64,000 nucleotides of DNA, from NCBI RefSeq assembly GCF_010614805.1, contig NZ_JAAFZC010000001.1, positions 1,342,001-1,406,000 on the forward strand, read 5' to 3'. Below, in pieces: positions 8,612 to 17,814 of this stretch. How positions within the stretch are numbered: position 1 is the stretch's first letter; the number at the start of each line of letters is the position of its first letter. This DNA comes from Pseudooceanicola aestuarii (lineage in GTDB: Bacteria > Pseudomonadota > Alphaproteobacteria > Rhodobacterales > Rhodobacteraceae). The notes beneath the pieces are model-generated. The model searched no databases. It was not told the origin of the DNA and saw only the letters and a program-made list of their open reading frames with translations. The translations under genes were made by a program, and so were the position numbers.

Positions 8612-10258
8612 ATGCGCCTGTTTCCCGCCGTCCTTTGCCTGTTTCCCATGGCCGCAATGGCCGATGATATCCAAGTTCCCAGCCGCGTTGATGCGGTGAC
8701 CGTGTTCCCGCAGGGCGCGGCCATCCACAGGGTTGCGGAATACGAGATTCCCGCCGGCACCCACCGCCTGATCCTGACCGACATGCCCGTTGTGCAGGAG
8801 GATTCTCTGCGGCTGACGACCTCGGCCGCGGCCTTGGGGGCGGTGTCCTATCGCGACGATTTCGTCCCGCCCCGCGATCCCGCCCGCACTGCCCGGGTCG
8901 AAGCCGCCAAGGCAGAGGTCGATGCCGCCCGCGCCGCGATCCAGGCGCTGAAGGACAAGGCCCGCGCGGCGGAACTGGCGGCGGATGCCGCGCGCGACCG
9001 CATCGCCTTTCTTGCCGGTCTGGGCCAGGGGGAGGGGCTGGCCGGTGCCGGCACCACCGCCATTCGCGACCTCGTTGCCCTGGTCGGAGAGGAAGGCCTG
9101 GCCGCCCGCCGCGAGATCCACGCAGCAGAGCAGCAGGCCCGCGAGATCCTGCTGGATCTGCCCGACCTCGAAGAGGAGCTGGTCCGCGCGAAGCAGGCAC
9201 TGGCCGCGCTGGAAACCGGGGCGGGGGAGCGTGCCTACCTGACCGTCGTCGTTACCGCCGAGGCACCAGTGACCGGTACGCTGGAGCTGCGCTACATGGG
9301 ATGGGATGCGGGCTGGACTCCGGCCTATGACTTCCACCTGACCACCGGCGCGGCGCCCGCGCTGACCGTCGAACGCGGCGCCTTTGTCCGGCAGGCGACG
9401 GGCGAGGATTGGCAGGACGTGGCGCTGACGTTGTCCACCGCCGAACCCACAGCGCGCAGCGTTCCGGGCGAGGTTTTTCCCTGGCTGCGCCGGATCACCG
9501 AACCGCGCCCCGACCCCCGCCCCTATGCCAAGGAAGAGCTTGCCCGCAGCCAGGGCAGCGCCGGGTTCGCCGCCGCTGCCGCCGATGCCGCCCCCGCGCC
9601 GGTGATGGCCGAACCCGTGATCGCCACCGGCGATTTCGACGGCTTGTCGGTGACCTACGACTACCCCCGCCCGGTGAGCATCGCCAATGGCGCCGATGCG
9701 CTGAAGATCGGGCTGGGGGATCTGTCGGTGACGCCGCAGGTCTATGCGCGCGCGGTTCCCGCCCTGCACGAGACGGCCTTTGTCATGGGGGAATTCACCA
9801 ATGACACCGGCGCGCTGATCGCCGGAACGGAGGCGGCGCAATTCTACCTGGACGGCACCTATATCGGCCGCCGCCCCATCGACCTGATCAGCGAAGGGGA
9901 CAAGGCCACCCTTGCCTTCGGCCCGATCGAGGGGCTGCGCCTGGAACGGCGGGTCAAGGACCGGCAGGCGGGCGACCGCGGTGTGCTGACACGCTCGAAC
10001 CGGCAAGAGGAAAACGTGGTGATCACCGCCAGCAACCTGACCGGCCGCGACTGGGACGTGCGGTTGACCGACCGGGTGCCCTATTCCGAACAGGAGGACC
10101 TGGTGATCGACTGGACCGCCAGCCCGATGCCCGATGACAGCGCCCTGGACAACCAGCGCGGCGTGCTGGAGTGGCGTTTTGCCCTGCCCGGCGGGGCAGA
10201 GCAGGAGATCACCCTGGACCATACGATCACCTGGCCGGGTGACATGATCCTGCAATGA
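8612..10258 (+). CDS. Secreted DUF4139 (mucoidy inhibitor MuiA-like) protein
   Basis: 548 residues. An N-terminal signal peptide (MRLFPAVLCLFPMAAMA, cleavage probably before DD) sends it to the periplasm. An N-terminal beta domain of the DUF4140 kind (DAVTVFPQGAAIHR) is followed by an Ala/Arg/Glu-rich coiled coil of roughly residues 85-190 and a large C-terminal DUF4139 beta region (TLELRYMGWDAGWTPAYD). CGGAGG precedes the ATG. The family is widespread and its function is not established; the MuiA name comes from a mucoidy phenotype. It appears to be monocistronic. Confidence 0.82.
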   Translation: MRLFPAVLCLFPMAAMADDIQVPSRVDAVTVFPQGAAIHRVAEYEIPAGTHRLILTDMPVVQEDSLRLTTSAAALGAVSYRDDFVPPRDPARTARVEAAKAEVDAARAAIQALKDKARAAELAADAARDRIAFLAGLGQGEGLAGAGTTAIRDLVALVGEEGLAARREIHAAEQQAREILLDLPDLEEELVRAKQALAALETGAGERAYLTVVVTAEAPVTGTLELRYMGWDAGWTPAYDFHLTTGAAPALTVERGAFVRQATGEDWQDVALTLSTAEPTARSVPGEVFPWLRRITEPRPDPRPYAKEELARSQGSAGFAAAAADAAPAPVMAEPVIATGDFDGLSVTYDYPRPVSIANGADALKIGLGDLSVTPQVYARAVPALHETAFVMGEFTNDTGALIAGTEAAQFYLDGTYIGRRPIDLISEGDKATLAFGPIEGLRLERRVKDRQAGDRGVLTRSNRQEENVVITASNLTGRDWDVRLTDRVPYSEQEDLVIDWTASPMPDDSALDNQRGVLEWRFALPGGAEQEITLDHTITWPGDMILQ

Positions 10259-10306
10259 TCCGTCCCGGATCCGGCGCGGCCTTGCAGGGCACGCGCCGTT
10301 ACATAA

Positions 10307-10339
10307 AGGGGCCCCGCGCGTCACCGCGTCGGGGCCCCT
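10307..10339. terminator. Bidirectional terminator between DUF4139 gene and carbonic anhydrase
   Basis: AGGGGCCCCG (10307-10316) pairs with CGGGGCCCCT (10330-10339). The stem lies between two convergent genes and could serve both strands, although it lacks a long T-run on either side. Confidence 0.65.
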
Positions 10340-10387
10340 GCTGTCAGGACGGTCGGGCCGCAGTGCGCCGATGGGCGCCGACGGGCC

Positions 10388-11038
10388 CTAGATCGGGCGA
10401 AAGGCGCCTTCTTCGGGCTGGAACTGCTCCATCTCGCCGCCGCCGATGTCCTTCCACATGCCGTGCAGGCTGAGGTTCCCGGCATCGACCGCATCCTTCA
10501 CGAAGGGGAAGGTCATCAGGTTGTCGAGAGAGACCAGCACCGCCTCCTTTTCCAGAGCGCGGAACCGGTCGTCGTCGTTCTCGATGTCCTTCACCCGGTC
10601 GTAGCGCGGGCGCAGGATGTCCATCCAGCGGCCGACAAAGCTGGACTTTTCCTCCAGCTCCGGGGCGTGGCCGGCGCACATGTCATGGCAGCCCTTCACG
10701 CCACCGCATTTGGAATGCCCGACGATGATGATATGCGCGACCTTCAGCGCGGTCACCGCGTATTCCACCGCCGCCGAGGTGCCGTGCTGCTGGCCGTCGG
10801 GCTCGTAGGGGGGAACCAGGTTGGCGATATTGCGGTGGATGAAGAATTCCCCCGGCTCGGCGCCGAACATCGCGCTCATGTTCACGCGGCTGTCACAGCA
10901 CGAGATGAACATGGCGCGCGGGCGCTGTCCCTCGTCCGCCAGGCGTTTGTACCAGGCACGGTTCTCGGCATAGGCGGTCGCCTTCCAGCCGTGATAGCGT
11001 TGCACCAGGTAGGATGGCAGCGGTTTGGCGTGATCCAT
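10388..11038 (-). CDS. Beta-class carbonic anhydrase
   Basis: Interconverts CO2 and bicarbonate; zinc enzyme of 216 residues. Zinc ligands and the active-site dyad are visible: Cys48-Asp49-x-Arg51 in CCDSR, and His108 and Cys111 in GHSKCGG. The start ATG at 11038 (MDHAKPL) is chosen because GAGGAG lies eight bases upstream. An ATG two codons earlier would leave only two bases of spacing. The gene stands alone, convergent with the DUF4139 gene. Confidence 0.93.
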   Translation of the reverse strand: MDHAKPLPSYLVQRYHGWKATAYAENRAWYKRLADEGQRPRAMFISCCDSRVNMSAMFGAEPGEFFIHRNIANLVPPYEPDGQQHGTSAAVEYAVTALKVAHIIIVGHSKCGGVKGCHDMCAGHAPELEEKSSFVGRWMDILRPRYDRVKDIENDDDRFRALEKEAVLVSLDNLMTFPFVKDAVDAGNLSLHGMWKDIGGGEMEQFQPEEGAFRPI

Positions 11039-11547
11039 GCGCATGGCTCCTCTGTCGGGATGGTTGTCGGGTTCTATAGCGGGGGAAATCGCGCTGCGAA
11101 ACGTGTTCCGGGCAAATGCATCGAAAATCTGATGAATTTCAGACGCAAGATCGGGATTGCAGAAAGGAATCGTGAAGCTTTCCACTCCACCCTGGAAGAG
11201 GTGTTTCAGGTAAGAAGAACCGGCTTGGTACGAGATGTCTTCGTGTCAAGACAATGGGAAGGGATCCGGCTGGAGTCTATCCCGCTGACCGGCCTTTTGC
11301 GCATGGGAAAGGCGCAGGCCCGCGAGGGGGGCGCCACCGCACTGGGCGTGCTGCCGCGCCCGCTGCGCATCGGCGAACGCCCGCTTTCCGCGATCAGGGA
11401 CAAAGGCGACCGGCCTTGGTCGGGGCTGGTGTCCGGGATATCCGGCTGGGATGCGGGGCTCGGCGGGCGGAGGGGGGCGGGGCGAAAGTCGCTTGCAGCC
11501 AGTGATGAACCCGATAGCCTGCCGAAAACCACTGGCTGGACATTCCC
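11039..11547. other. 509-base intergenic region between divergent genes
   Basis: Lies between the carbonic anhydrase start (minus strand) and the aminopeptidase start (plus strand), so it should hold both promoters. The part at 11060-11240 is less GC-rich than the surroundings. I see no confident coding frame, RNA gene or clear promoter pair. Open frames crossing it are in GC-rich sequence and lack protein-like composition. Confidence 0.5.
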
Positions 11548-12948
11548 ATGACCGACACTCCGATGAAATTTGCCGCCACGACCAAGGCGGCGATCCCCCT
11601 GCATGTCGTCGCGGCCGAGGCGCTGGACGATTTCCTGGCCAGGCAGGACGATACGGCCCGCGCCTGGATTTCCGCCTCCGGCTTTGCTGGCGCGCTGAAA
11701 ACCGGCATAGCGGTACCCGGCCCCGATGGCACGCCGGCCATGGCGCTGATCGGCCATGGCGATGCCGCTGGTCGCGCGCGGGGTCGGTTCTGGCTGGCCG
11801 GTGCGCTGCATGCCTTGCCTCCGGGCACCTACCGCATCGCCTCCGGGCTGGCGGGCGCGGAGCTGGAGGCGGAGGCTTTGGGCTGGCTGTTCGGCAATTA
11901 CCGCTTTGACCGCTATGCCCGGCAGTCGCCGGCTCGCCACCTGCTGATCGCTCCTGACGGGGTTGATGCGTCCCGGATCGAAACCCTTGCCGAAAGCGAG
12001 GCGCTGACCCGCGACCTGGTCAATACCCCCGCCGCCGACATGGGGCCGGCTGAACTGGCCGCTGCCGCACAGGCCCTGGCCCGCGATTTCGGCGCCGCCT
12101 GCACGGTGATCGAGGGGCAGGCTCTGCTGGATCAGAATTTCCCCATGATCCATGCGGTGGGCCGCGCCGCGACCGCCGCGCGCGCGCCGCGTCTGATCGA
12201 CCTGCGTTGGGGCGAGGCGGGCCCCAAGCTGACGTTGGTGGGCAAGGGGGTCTGCTTTGACACCGGCGGGCTGGACCTGAAACCCGCCGCCTCCATGGGG
12301 TTGATGAAAAAGGACATGGGCGGCGCGGCCAACGTTCTGGGCCTGGCGCGGTCGATCATGGCGCTGAAGCTGCCGGTGCAGCTGCGGGTGCTGATCCCGG
12401 CGGTGGAAAACGCCGTCTCGGCCGACGCGTTCCGCCCGCAGGATATCCTGACATCCCGCGCCGGACTGACGGTAGAGATCAACAACACCGATGCGGAAGG
12501 CCGGCTGGTTCTGGCGGATGCGCTGACCTATGGCGCGGAGGAAGAGCCGGATCTGATGCTCTCCATGGCGACGCTGACGGGCGCGGCCCGTGTGGCCGTG
12601 GGGGCGGATCTGGCGCCGGTCTTTGCAGATGACGATGCCGTATTCGCTGCGATCGACGCCGCCGGGCGGCAGGGCGCGGACCCGGTCTGGCGGATGCCGT
12701 TCCATGACCCCTACGAGGCGCTGATCGAACCGGGCATCGCCGATCTGGACAATGCGCCCAAGGGTGGGTTCGGCGGGGCGATCACCGCCGCGCTGTTCCT
12801 GCGCCGGTTCGCCGGTCGGCAGGTGCGCTACACCCATTTCGATGTCTACAGCTGGAGCGCGACGGCCCAGCCCGGGCGCAGCCAGGGCGGATTTGGCCAG
12901 GGTGGGCGGGCTGTGTTGGGCGCGCTGCCGCAGATCCTGGCGCTGTGA
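11548..12948 (+). CDS. M17 family leucyl aminopeptidase
   Basis: Metallo-aminopeptidase of 466 residues that removes N-terminal residues from peptides in the cytoplasm. The catalytic C-terminal half has Lys233 and Asp238 in GKGVCFDTGG and the family signature NTDAEGRL at residues 313-320. The N-terminal domain is divergent, as usual. The protein is slightly shorter than E. coli PepA. No strong Shine-Dalgarno precedes the ATG. Its stop is three bases before the GTG of the NlpC/P60 gene, so the two are probably translationally coupled and may act on the same peptides. Confidence 0.92.
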   Translation: MTDTPMKFAATTKAAIPLHVVAAEALDDFLARQDDTARAWISASGFAGALKTGIAVPGPDGTPAMALIGHGDAAGRARGRFWLAGALHALPPGTYRIASGLAGAELEAEALGWLFGNYRFDRYARQSPARHLLIAPDGVDASRIETLAESEALTRDLVNTPAADMGPAELAAAAQALARDFGAACTVIEGQALLDQNFPMIHAVGRAATAARAPRLIDLRWGEAGPKLTLVGKGVCFDTGGLDLKPAASMGLMKKDMGGAANVLGLARSIMALKLPVQLRVLIPAVENAVSADAFRPQDILTSRAGLTVEINNTDAEGRLVLADALTYGAEEEPDLMLSMATLTGAARVAVGADLAPVFADDDAVFAAIDAAGRQGADPVWRMPFHDPYEALIEPGIADLDNAPKGGFGGAITAALFLRRFAGRQVRYTHFDVYSWSATAQPGRSQGGFGQGGRAVLGALPQILAL

Positions 12949-12951
12949 TTC

Positions 12952-13797
12952 GTGGATCGCCGTCGCTTTCCCGCCAATGATCGGGTGGCCTTGCAGGGGG
13001 TGGCCGATCGCGCGCCGGGCCGTCATGCGGTGTCGGGGCAGGCGGCGCAGGTGGTCTGGCCCGTGGCGGATCTTTGCGCCGCTCCGGGTGGCGCGCGGGA
13101 TCGGCAGCTGCTGTTGGGCGCCGCCGTCACGGTGATTGAACTGCGGGGCGATCACGCCTTTGTCCAGGCGGATGCGGATGGCTATGTCGGCTATCTGGTG
13201 CAGGAGGCGCTCGGGCCCGTCGCGACGCCCACCCACAGGGTGATCACCCGCGCCACCCATGCCTATGCCGCGCCGGACCTGAAATCGCCGGATCGCATGG
13301 CCCTGCCCATGGGGGCGGCGGTGGCGGTGACGGGGGTGCAGAACGGATTTGCCGCCACGGCGGTGGGGCATGTGCCCCAAGGCCATCTGGCGCCGCTGCA
13401 CCAGCCTGCCGCCGATCCGGTGACCGTGGCGGAACGCCTGCTGGGCACGCCTTATCTGTGGGGCGGGAATTCGGCTTACGGTATCGATTGTTCGGGGCTG
13501 GTGCAGGCGGGGCTGGCCCTGTGCAACCTGTCCGCGCCCGGCGACAGTGACATGCAGGCGACCGAGTTGGGCGAGGCCTTGGATATGGATGCGCCGTTGC
13601 GCCGGGGCGACCTGTTGTTCTGGAAGGGGCATGTCGCCTGGGTCGCCGATGACAGGCGGATCCTGCATGCCAATGCCCATCACATGGCCGTGGCCTTCGA
13701 GGATCGTGAACAGGCCATTGCCCGCATTCACGCGGGAGGCGACGGGCCGGTGACGGCGCGGCGGCGGATCGCGGAGATCACTCCACCGCGCGGATAA
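12952..13797 (+). CDS. NlpC/P60 family cell-wall peptidase with SH3-like domains
   Basis: Cysteine peptidase of 281 residues, predicted to cut gamma-D-glutamyl-diaminopimelate bonds in murein peptides. The N-terminal 150 or so residues look like one or two bacterial SH3 repeats. The catalytic triad is Cys180 in GIDCSGLVQ, His227 in KGHVAW and His239 in LHANAHH. No signal peptide is visible at the GTG start, which suggests a cytoplasmic enzyme in murein-peptide recycling; this fits its coupling to the M17 aminopeptidase. It is convergent with the DUF2794 gene and overlaps its 3' end by 20 bases. Confidence 0.88.
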   Translation: MDRRRFPANDRVALQGVADRAPGRHAVSGQAAQVVWPVADLCAAPGGARDRQLLLGAAVTVIELRGDHAFVQADADGYVGYLVQEALGPVATPTHRVITRATHAYAAPDLKSPDRMALPMGAAVAVTGVQNGFAATAVGHVPQGHLAPLHQPAADPVTVAERLLGTPYLWGGNSAYGIDCSGLVQAGLALCNLSAPGDSDMQATELGEALDMDAPLRRGDLLFWKGHVAWVADDRRILHANAHHMAVAFEDREQAIARIHAGGDGPVTARRRIAEITPPRG

Positions 13798-14119
13798 GCT
13801 TGCGCTCCAGCACGCGCAGGACGGTTTTCAGGTCATGCCCGCGCTTGAGAATCTGACCATCCATGCCGACCACGGAATATTGCCCCTGCCGGTTGCGCAG
13901 GCGGGGGCGTTTCTCGATCCGGTAGAGGGGATGTTCCGCCGTGCGCCGAAACACCGAGAACACCGCCATGTCGCTGAGGTTGGAAATGCCGTAGTCGCGC
14001 CATTCTCCGGCGGCGACCATGCGCCCATAAAGGGAAAGGATCACGTTCAGCTCGGTCCGGTGGAACGCGGTCTGAACCGGGGCGGGCTGCGGGAACGGGG
14101 TGGGGGGCTGAACGGTCAT
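13778..14119 (-). CDS. DUF2794 domain protein
   Basis: A 113-residue protein matching the DUF2794 family as I remember it, with a Pro-rich N-terminus and then a highly conserved core (FHRTELNVILSLYGRMVAAG, then YRIEKRPRLR and GHDLKTVLRVLERKLIR). The function of the family is unknown, and it is essentially alphaproteobacterial. The start is ATG 14119; the frame stays open upstream but loses similarity. There is no strong ribosome site. The 3' end overlaps the convergent NlpC/P60 gene. Confidence 0.83.
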   Translation of the reverse strand: MTVQPPTPFPQPAPVQTAFHRTELNVILSLYGRMVAAGEWRDYGISNLSDMAVFSVFRRTAEHPLYRIEKRPRLRNRQGQYSVVGMDGQILKRGHDLKTVLRVLERKLIRAVE

Positions 14120-14269
14120 ACCAAAAGATTTGCGGGCTGCGCGGTGTAAATCAAGGGGAAAGCGACCGGAACCGGGCGTTCGGTTCGCTCTGCGGAAATG
14201 CATTCCGGCAACTTGACCCCCCGCACCGGATCGCGCAATTTGCCGCCAACCTTTGAAGGGAGAGAGATC

Positions 14270-15463
14270 ATGACCGAGGCATTCCTCTGCGACGGGCTGC
14301 GCACACCGATCGGACGCTATGGCGGGGCGCTGTCCTCGGTCCGGCCGGACGACATGCTGGCCCATGTGATGCGCGAGCTGATGGCCCGCAACCCCGGCGT
14401 CCAGGTGGACGAGGTCTTCATGGGCTGCGCCAACCAGGCGGGCGAAGACAATCGCAACGTGGCGCGCATGTCGCTGCTGCTGGCGGGCCTGCCCGACACG
14501 GTGCCGGGCGTGACGATGAACCGGCTGTGCGGCTCGGGGCTGGACGCGGTGGGCACCGCCGCCCGCGCCGTCAAGACCGGTGAGATCGAGCTGGCCATCG
14601 CGGGCGGTGTCGAATCCATGTCGCGCGCGCCGCTGGTGATGCCCAAGGCCGACAGCGCGTTCTCCCGCCGGGCAGAGATCTACGACACGACCATCGGCTG
14701 GCGCTTTGTGAACAAGGCGATGCACAAGCAGTTCGGCACCGATTCCATGCCCGAGACGGCGGAAAACGTGGCCGAGCAGTTCGACATCAGTCGCGAGGCG
14801 CAGGATGCCTTTGCGCTGCGGTCGCAAACGCGCGCGCTGGCGGCCATCGAATCTGGCCGCCTGGCGGAGGAGATCACCCCGGTGACGATCCCGCAGCGCA
14901 AGGGCGAGGCCATTGTCGTGGATCGGGACGAACATCCGCGCCAGACCTCTCTGGAAAAACTGGCCAAGTTGCCGACGCCCTTCCGCGAAGGCGGGTCGGT
15001 GACGGCGGGCAATGCCTCGGGCGTCAATGACGGCGCCGCCGCGCTGATCGTGGCATCTGCCGCGGCGGTGGAGAAATACGGCCTGACCCCGCGCGCGCGC
15101 ATTGCCGGGATGGCCACGGCAGGCGTGCCGCCGCGCATCATGGGCATTGGCCCGGCGCCGGCGACGGAAAAGCTGTTGGCGCTGACCGGCCACAGCATCG
15201 GCGACGTCGATCTGATCGAGCTGAACGAGGCCTTTGCCGCGCAAGGGCTGGCCGTGACCCGGCAGCTGGGCCTGCCGGACGATGCGGATTTCGTGAACCC
15301 CAATGGCGGGGCGATTGCCTTGGGTCACCCGCTGGGCATGTCCGGCGCGCGGCTGGCGCTGACGGCGGGGATCTCCATGGGTCACATGGGGGCAAAGCGT
15401 GCGATCTGCACCATGTGCATCGGCGTCGGCCAGGGCATCGCCCTGATGCTGGAAGCCGTCTGA
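14270..15463 (+). CDS. pcaF: Acetyl-CoA acyltransferase, 3-oxoadipyl-CoA thiolase type
   Basis: Thiolase of 397 residues. The triad is Cys87 in NRLCGSGLD, His353 in ALGHPLGMSGAR and Cys383 in CTMCIGVGQG. The stretches GCANQAGEDNRNVARMS and IYDTTIGWRFVN match PcaF/PaaJ 3-oxoadipyl-CoA thiolases better than PhaA or FadA, so the last step of the beta-ketoadipate or phenylacetate pathway is likely. No other gene of those pathways is nearby, so the specificity is not proven. AAGGGAGAGAG precedes the ATG at 14270. Confidence 0.82.
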   Translation: MTEAFLCDGLRTPIGRYGGALSSVRPDDMLAHVMRELMARNPGVQVDEVFMGCANQAGEDNRNVARMSLLLAGLPDTVPGVTMNRLCGSGLDAVGTAARAVKTGEIELAIAGGVESMSRAPLVMPKADSAFSRRAEIYDTTIGWRFVNKAMHKQFGTDSMPETAENVAEQFDISREAQDAFALRSQTRALAAIESGRLAEEITPVTIPQRKGEAIVVDRDEHPRQTSLEKLAKLPTPFREGGSVTAGNASGVNDGAAALIVASAAAVEKYGLTPRARIAGMATAGVPPRIMGIGPAPATEKLLALTGHSIGDVDLIELNEAFAAQGLAVTRQLGLPDDADFVNPNGGAIALGHPLGMSGARLALTAGISMGHMGAKRAICTMCIGVGQGIALMLEAV

Positions 15464-15513
15464 CCGGCCGGGCCGGGCATCGCGGCGCGTGGGTCAGGCC
15501 CCGCGCGCCGTGG

Positions 15514-16641
15514 TCAATCGGCGTGGCGCCCCGCCTTGTAGGGCGTCCAATCCGTGATCTCTGGATAATACATCGCCCGCCATTTGCGTACGCGTGGGTT
15601 CATCCGGCGGCGCCACAGCGGCGGGACCATCGCCAGCGTGGCCATGCGGGGATAGCCATGCGGCAGCTGCGGCGCCTGTTCCGGGCCATGGGTCTGCAAC
15701 AGCGGAAAGCGGCGGTCGGGCTTGTAATGGTGGTCCGAATGGCGTTGCAGGTTGATCAGCAGCCAGTTCGTCGCCCTGTGCGCGGCATTCCAGCTGTGGT
15801 GCGGTTTGACATGTTCGAATTTTCCATTGCCCAGATATTTCCGCGTCAGCCCGTAATGTTCGACATAGTTTGTCAGTTCCAGCATCCAGACGGCAAAGAA
15901 CGCCTGAATGATGAACAGCACCAGCCCCGTCGCCCCGCCCAGCACCAGCGCCAGCACCAGCATCGCCCCCTGTAGCGCGGCATAGCGCCAGAACGGATTG
16001 GCCCGGTCAAAGGGCGATTTGCCGCGTTTCTCCAGCCGGTGCGCCTCTGCCCGCCAGGCGGACCGGGGGCAGTCCCGCAACACCCGCCAGAAATAGTGAA
16101 AGAACCCCTCGTTGTAGCGCGCGGTGACCGCGTCGCGCGGGGTGGCGACATGGACGTGATGCACCAGCAGGTGTTCGGTACGGAAATGCGAGTAAAGCGT
16201 CATGGACAGCAGGATATCGCCCAGCCACCGCTCTGTCCGGTTGCGTTGGTGCAGCAACTCATGGGCGTAGACGATGCCCACCGCGCCGGTCATGGTGCCG
16301 ACGCCGTAAAGCAGCAGAAGCGTTTCCCAGACCCCCAGGTGATCGGCGCGCGCGACGTACCAGATCAGCCAGAACAGCGTCACGAATTGTACCGCGGGCC
16401 AGGCCATGGTGATGGCGCGGTACCAGATCAGATCGGCGTCGTCGGTGTCTGGATCGGCATTGTCGGGGTTCAGGCCAAGGATCGCGTCCAGGATGGAGAA
16501 CACGACAAAGCCGTAGGCGGGCAGCAGGATTACCGTCCAGCCGCCATGAACGGCGCCGATCACCGCCAGTGGCACCATCGCCAGCGAGAGCAGAAACGGC
16601 GCGATGGCGCGGGGATCGGTGAGGGCGGGGGGCTGGGACAT
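15514..16641 (-). CDS. Alkane 1-monooxygenase-like membrane di-iron enzyme
   Basis: 375-residue integral membrane protein with the histidine boxes of the AlkB/membrane desaturase-hydroxylase superfamily: HELLH at 127-131, HLLVHH at 157-162, NYVEHYGL, and a C-terminal HSDHH box. It would insert oxygen at a terminal methyl group of an alkane or a related hydrophobic substrate, taking electrons from a rubredoxin, but none is encoded here. AGGAGAGG lies five bases before the chosen ATG. The gene starts 31 bases after mutY and probably shares its transcript. It could be a xylene-monooxygenase or fatty-acid-type relative. Confidence 0.85.
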   Translation of the reverse strand: MSQPPALTDPRAIAPFLLSLAMVPLAVIGAVHGGWTVILLPAYGFVVFSILDAILGLNPDNADPDTDDADLIWYRAITMAWPAVQFVTLFWLIWYVARADHLGVWETLLLLYGVGTMTGAVGIVYAHELLHQRNRTERWLGDILLSMTLYSHFRTEHLLVHHVHVATPRDAVTARYNEGFFHYFWRVLRDCPRSAWRAEAHRLEKRGKSPFDRANPFWRYAALQGAMLVLALVLGGATGLVLFIIQAFFAVWMLELTNYVEHYGLTRKYLGNGKFEHVKPHHSWNAAHRATNWLLINLQRHSDHHYKPDRRFPLLQTHGPEQAPQLPHGYPRMATLAMVPPLWRRRMNPRVRKWRAMYYPEITDWTPYKAGRHAD

Positions 16642-16672
16642 CCGGGCCTCTCCTGTTGCGGCGGCGGGTTGC

Positions 16673-17734
16673 CTAATCTTGTACGAAGGTAGGTTGGCCC
16701 AGGTCAAATGCCTTGCGCATCAGTGTCGGCAGATCGGCGGGGCGGAAGTCTGCGGGGGCGGCGAAAAAGCCGCGCTGCGGCGTGCAATCGGCGGGAAGAT
16801 CGGCCAGCCGCAGCGACAGGCGCAGGTGGAAATGGGTGAAGGTATGGCGCACCTCCGCCCCGGGATCGCGCCAGCGGGCGACGGCCGGCGGATCGGGATC
16901 GGGGGTCGTTTCACGCCAATCCGTGGAAGGGAAGGCCAGCATCCCGCCCAGCAGCCCGCGATCCGGGCGCCGCTCCAGCAGCCAGGCGCCATCGGTGCGA
17001 CGGCCGAGGTAGACCAGCCCCTGGCGTACCGGCTTGGGCTTTTTGGGTGTCTTGCGGGGCAGTTGGGTGGCGGTCCCGGCATGACGGGCGGCGCAATCGG
17101 CCATCCAGGGGCAAATGCCGCAGGCGGGGTTGCGCGGGGTGCAGATCGTGGCGCCCAGGTCCATCACCGCCTGGGCGTAATCGCCCGGCCGTCCTGGCGG
17201 CGTATGGGCGGCGGCCAGGGCGCTCAGCGCGGGTTTGGCGGTGGGCAGGGGGGTGTGCAGGTCGTGGATCCGCGCCATCACCCGTTCGACATTGCCGTCC
17301 AGCACCGCCTCTGCCCGGTCAAAGGCGATGGCGGCGATCGCGGCTGCGGTATAAGGGCCGATGCCGGGCAGGGCGATCAGCCCGTCACGGGTATCCGGGA
17401 ACTGCCCGGCGTGATCGGCCACCACCACCCGCGCGCATTTCAGCAGGTTGCGGGCGCGCGCGTAATAACCCAGGCCCGCCCATTCCCCCATCACCCGGTC
17501 ATCCGGGGCGGCGGCCAGGTCGGCCACGGTGGGCCAGAGCGTGGTGAACCGGGTGAAATAGGCCCGCACCGCCGCCACGGTGGTCTGTTGCAGCATGATC
17601 TCCGACAGCCAGACGCGATACGGATCCGGCCGCTGCCCGGCCTGCCGCGCGGCGGGGCCGACGCGCCACGGCATCTGGCGGGCGTTGCGGTCGTACCAGT
17701 CCAGCAGCTCTGCCGCTCTCGCTGTCTCACGCAA
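16673..17734 (-). CDS. mutY: A/G-specific adenine DNA glycosylase
   Basis: Removes adenine mispaired with 8-oxoguanine. 353 residues: HhH-GPD domain with SEIMLQQT (catalytic Glu) and LPGIGPYTAAAI; catalytic Asp in VLDGNVERV; 4Fe-4S ligands in the C-x6-C-x2-C-x5-C pattern (CTPRNPACGICPWMADC); C-terminal NUDIX-like 8-oxoG recognition domain. The start is a TTG codon supported by a consensus AGGAGG at 17743-17748, eight bases upstream. It is divergent from the DUF721 gene. Confidence 0.94.
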   Translation of the reverse strand: MRETARAAELLDWYDRNARQMPWRVGPAARQAGQRPDPYRVWLSEIMLQQTTVAAVRAYFTRFTTLWPTVADLAAAPDDRVMGEWAGLGYYARARNLLKCARVVVADHAGQFPDTRDGLIALPGIGPYTAAAIAAIAFDRAEAVLDGNVERVMARIHDLHTPLPTAKPALSALAAAHTPPGRPGDYAQAVMDLGATICTPRNPACGICPWMADCAARHAGTATQLPRKTPKKPKPVRQGLVYLGRRTDGAWLLERRPDRGLLGGMLAFPSTDWRETTPDPDPPAVARWRDPGAEVRHTFTHFHLRLSLRLADLPADCTPQRGFFAAPADFRPADLPTLMRKAFDLGQPTFVQD

Positions 17735-17814
17735 GTGTTATGCCTCCTGATCGCTTGCCGCGCTGGTCCATGGGCGGCAGAAGGGTAAGATAGGGTGCAA
17801 CGAAAGGAAGGGCC

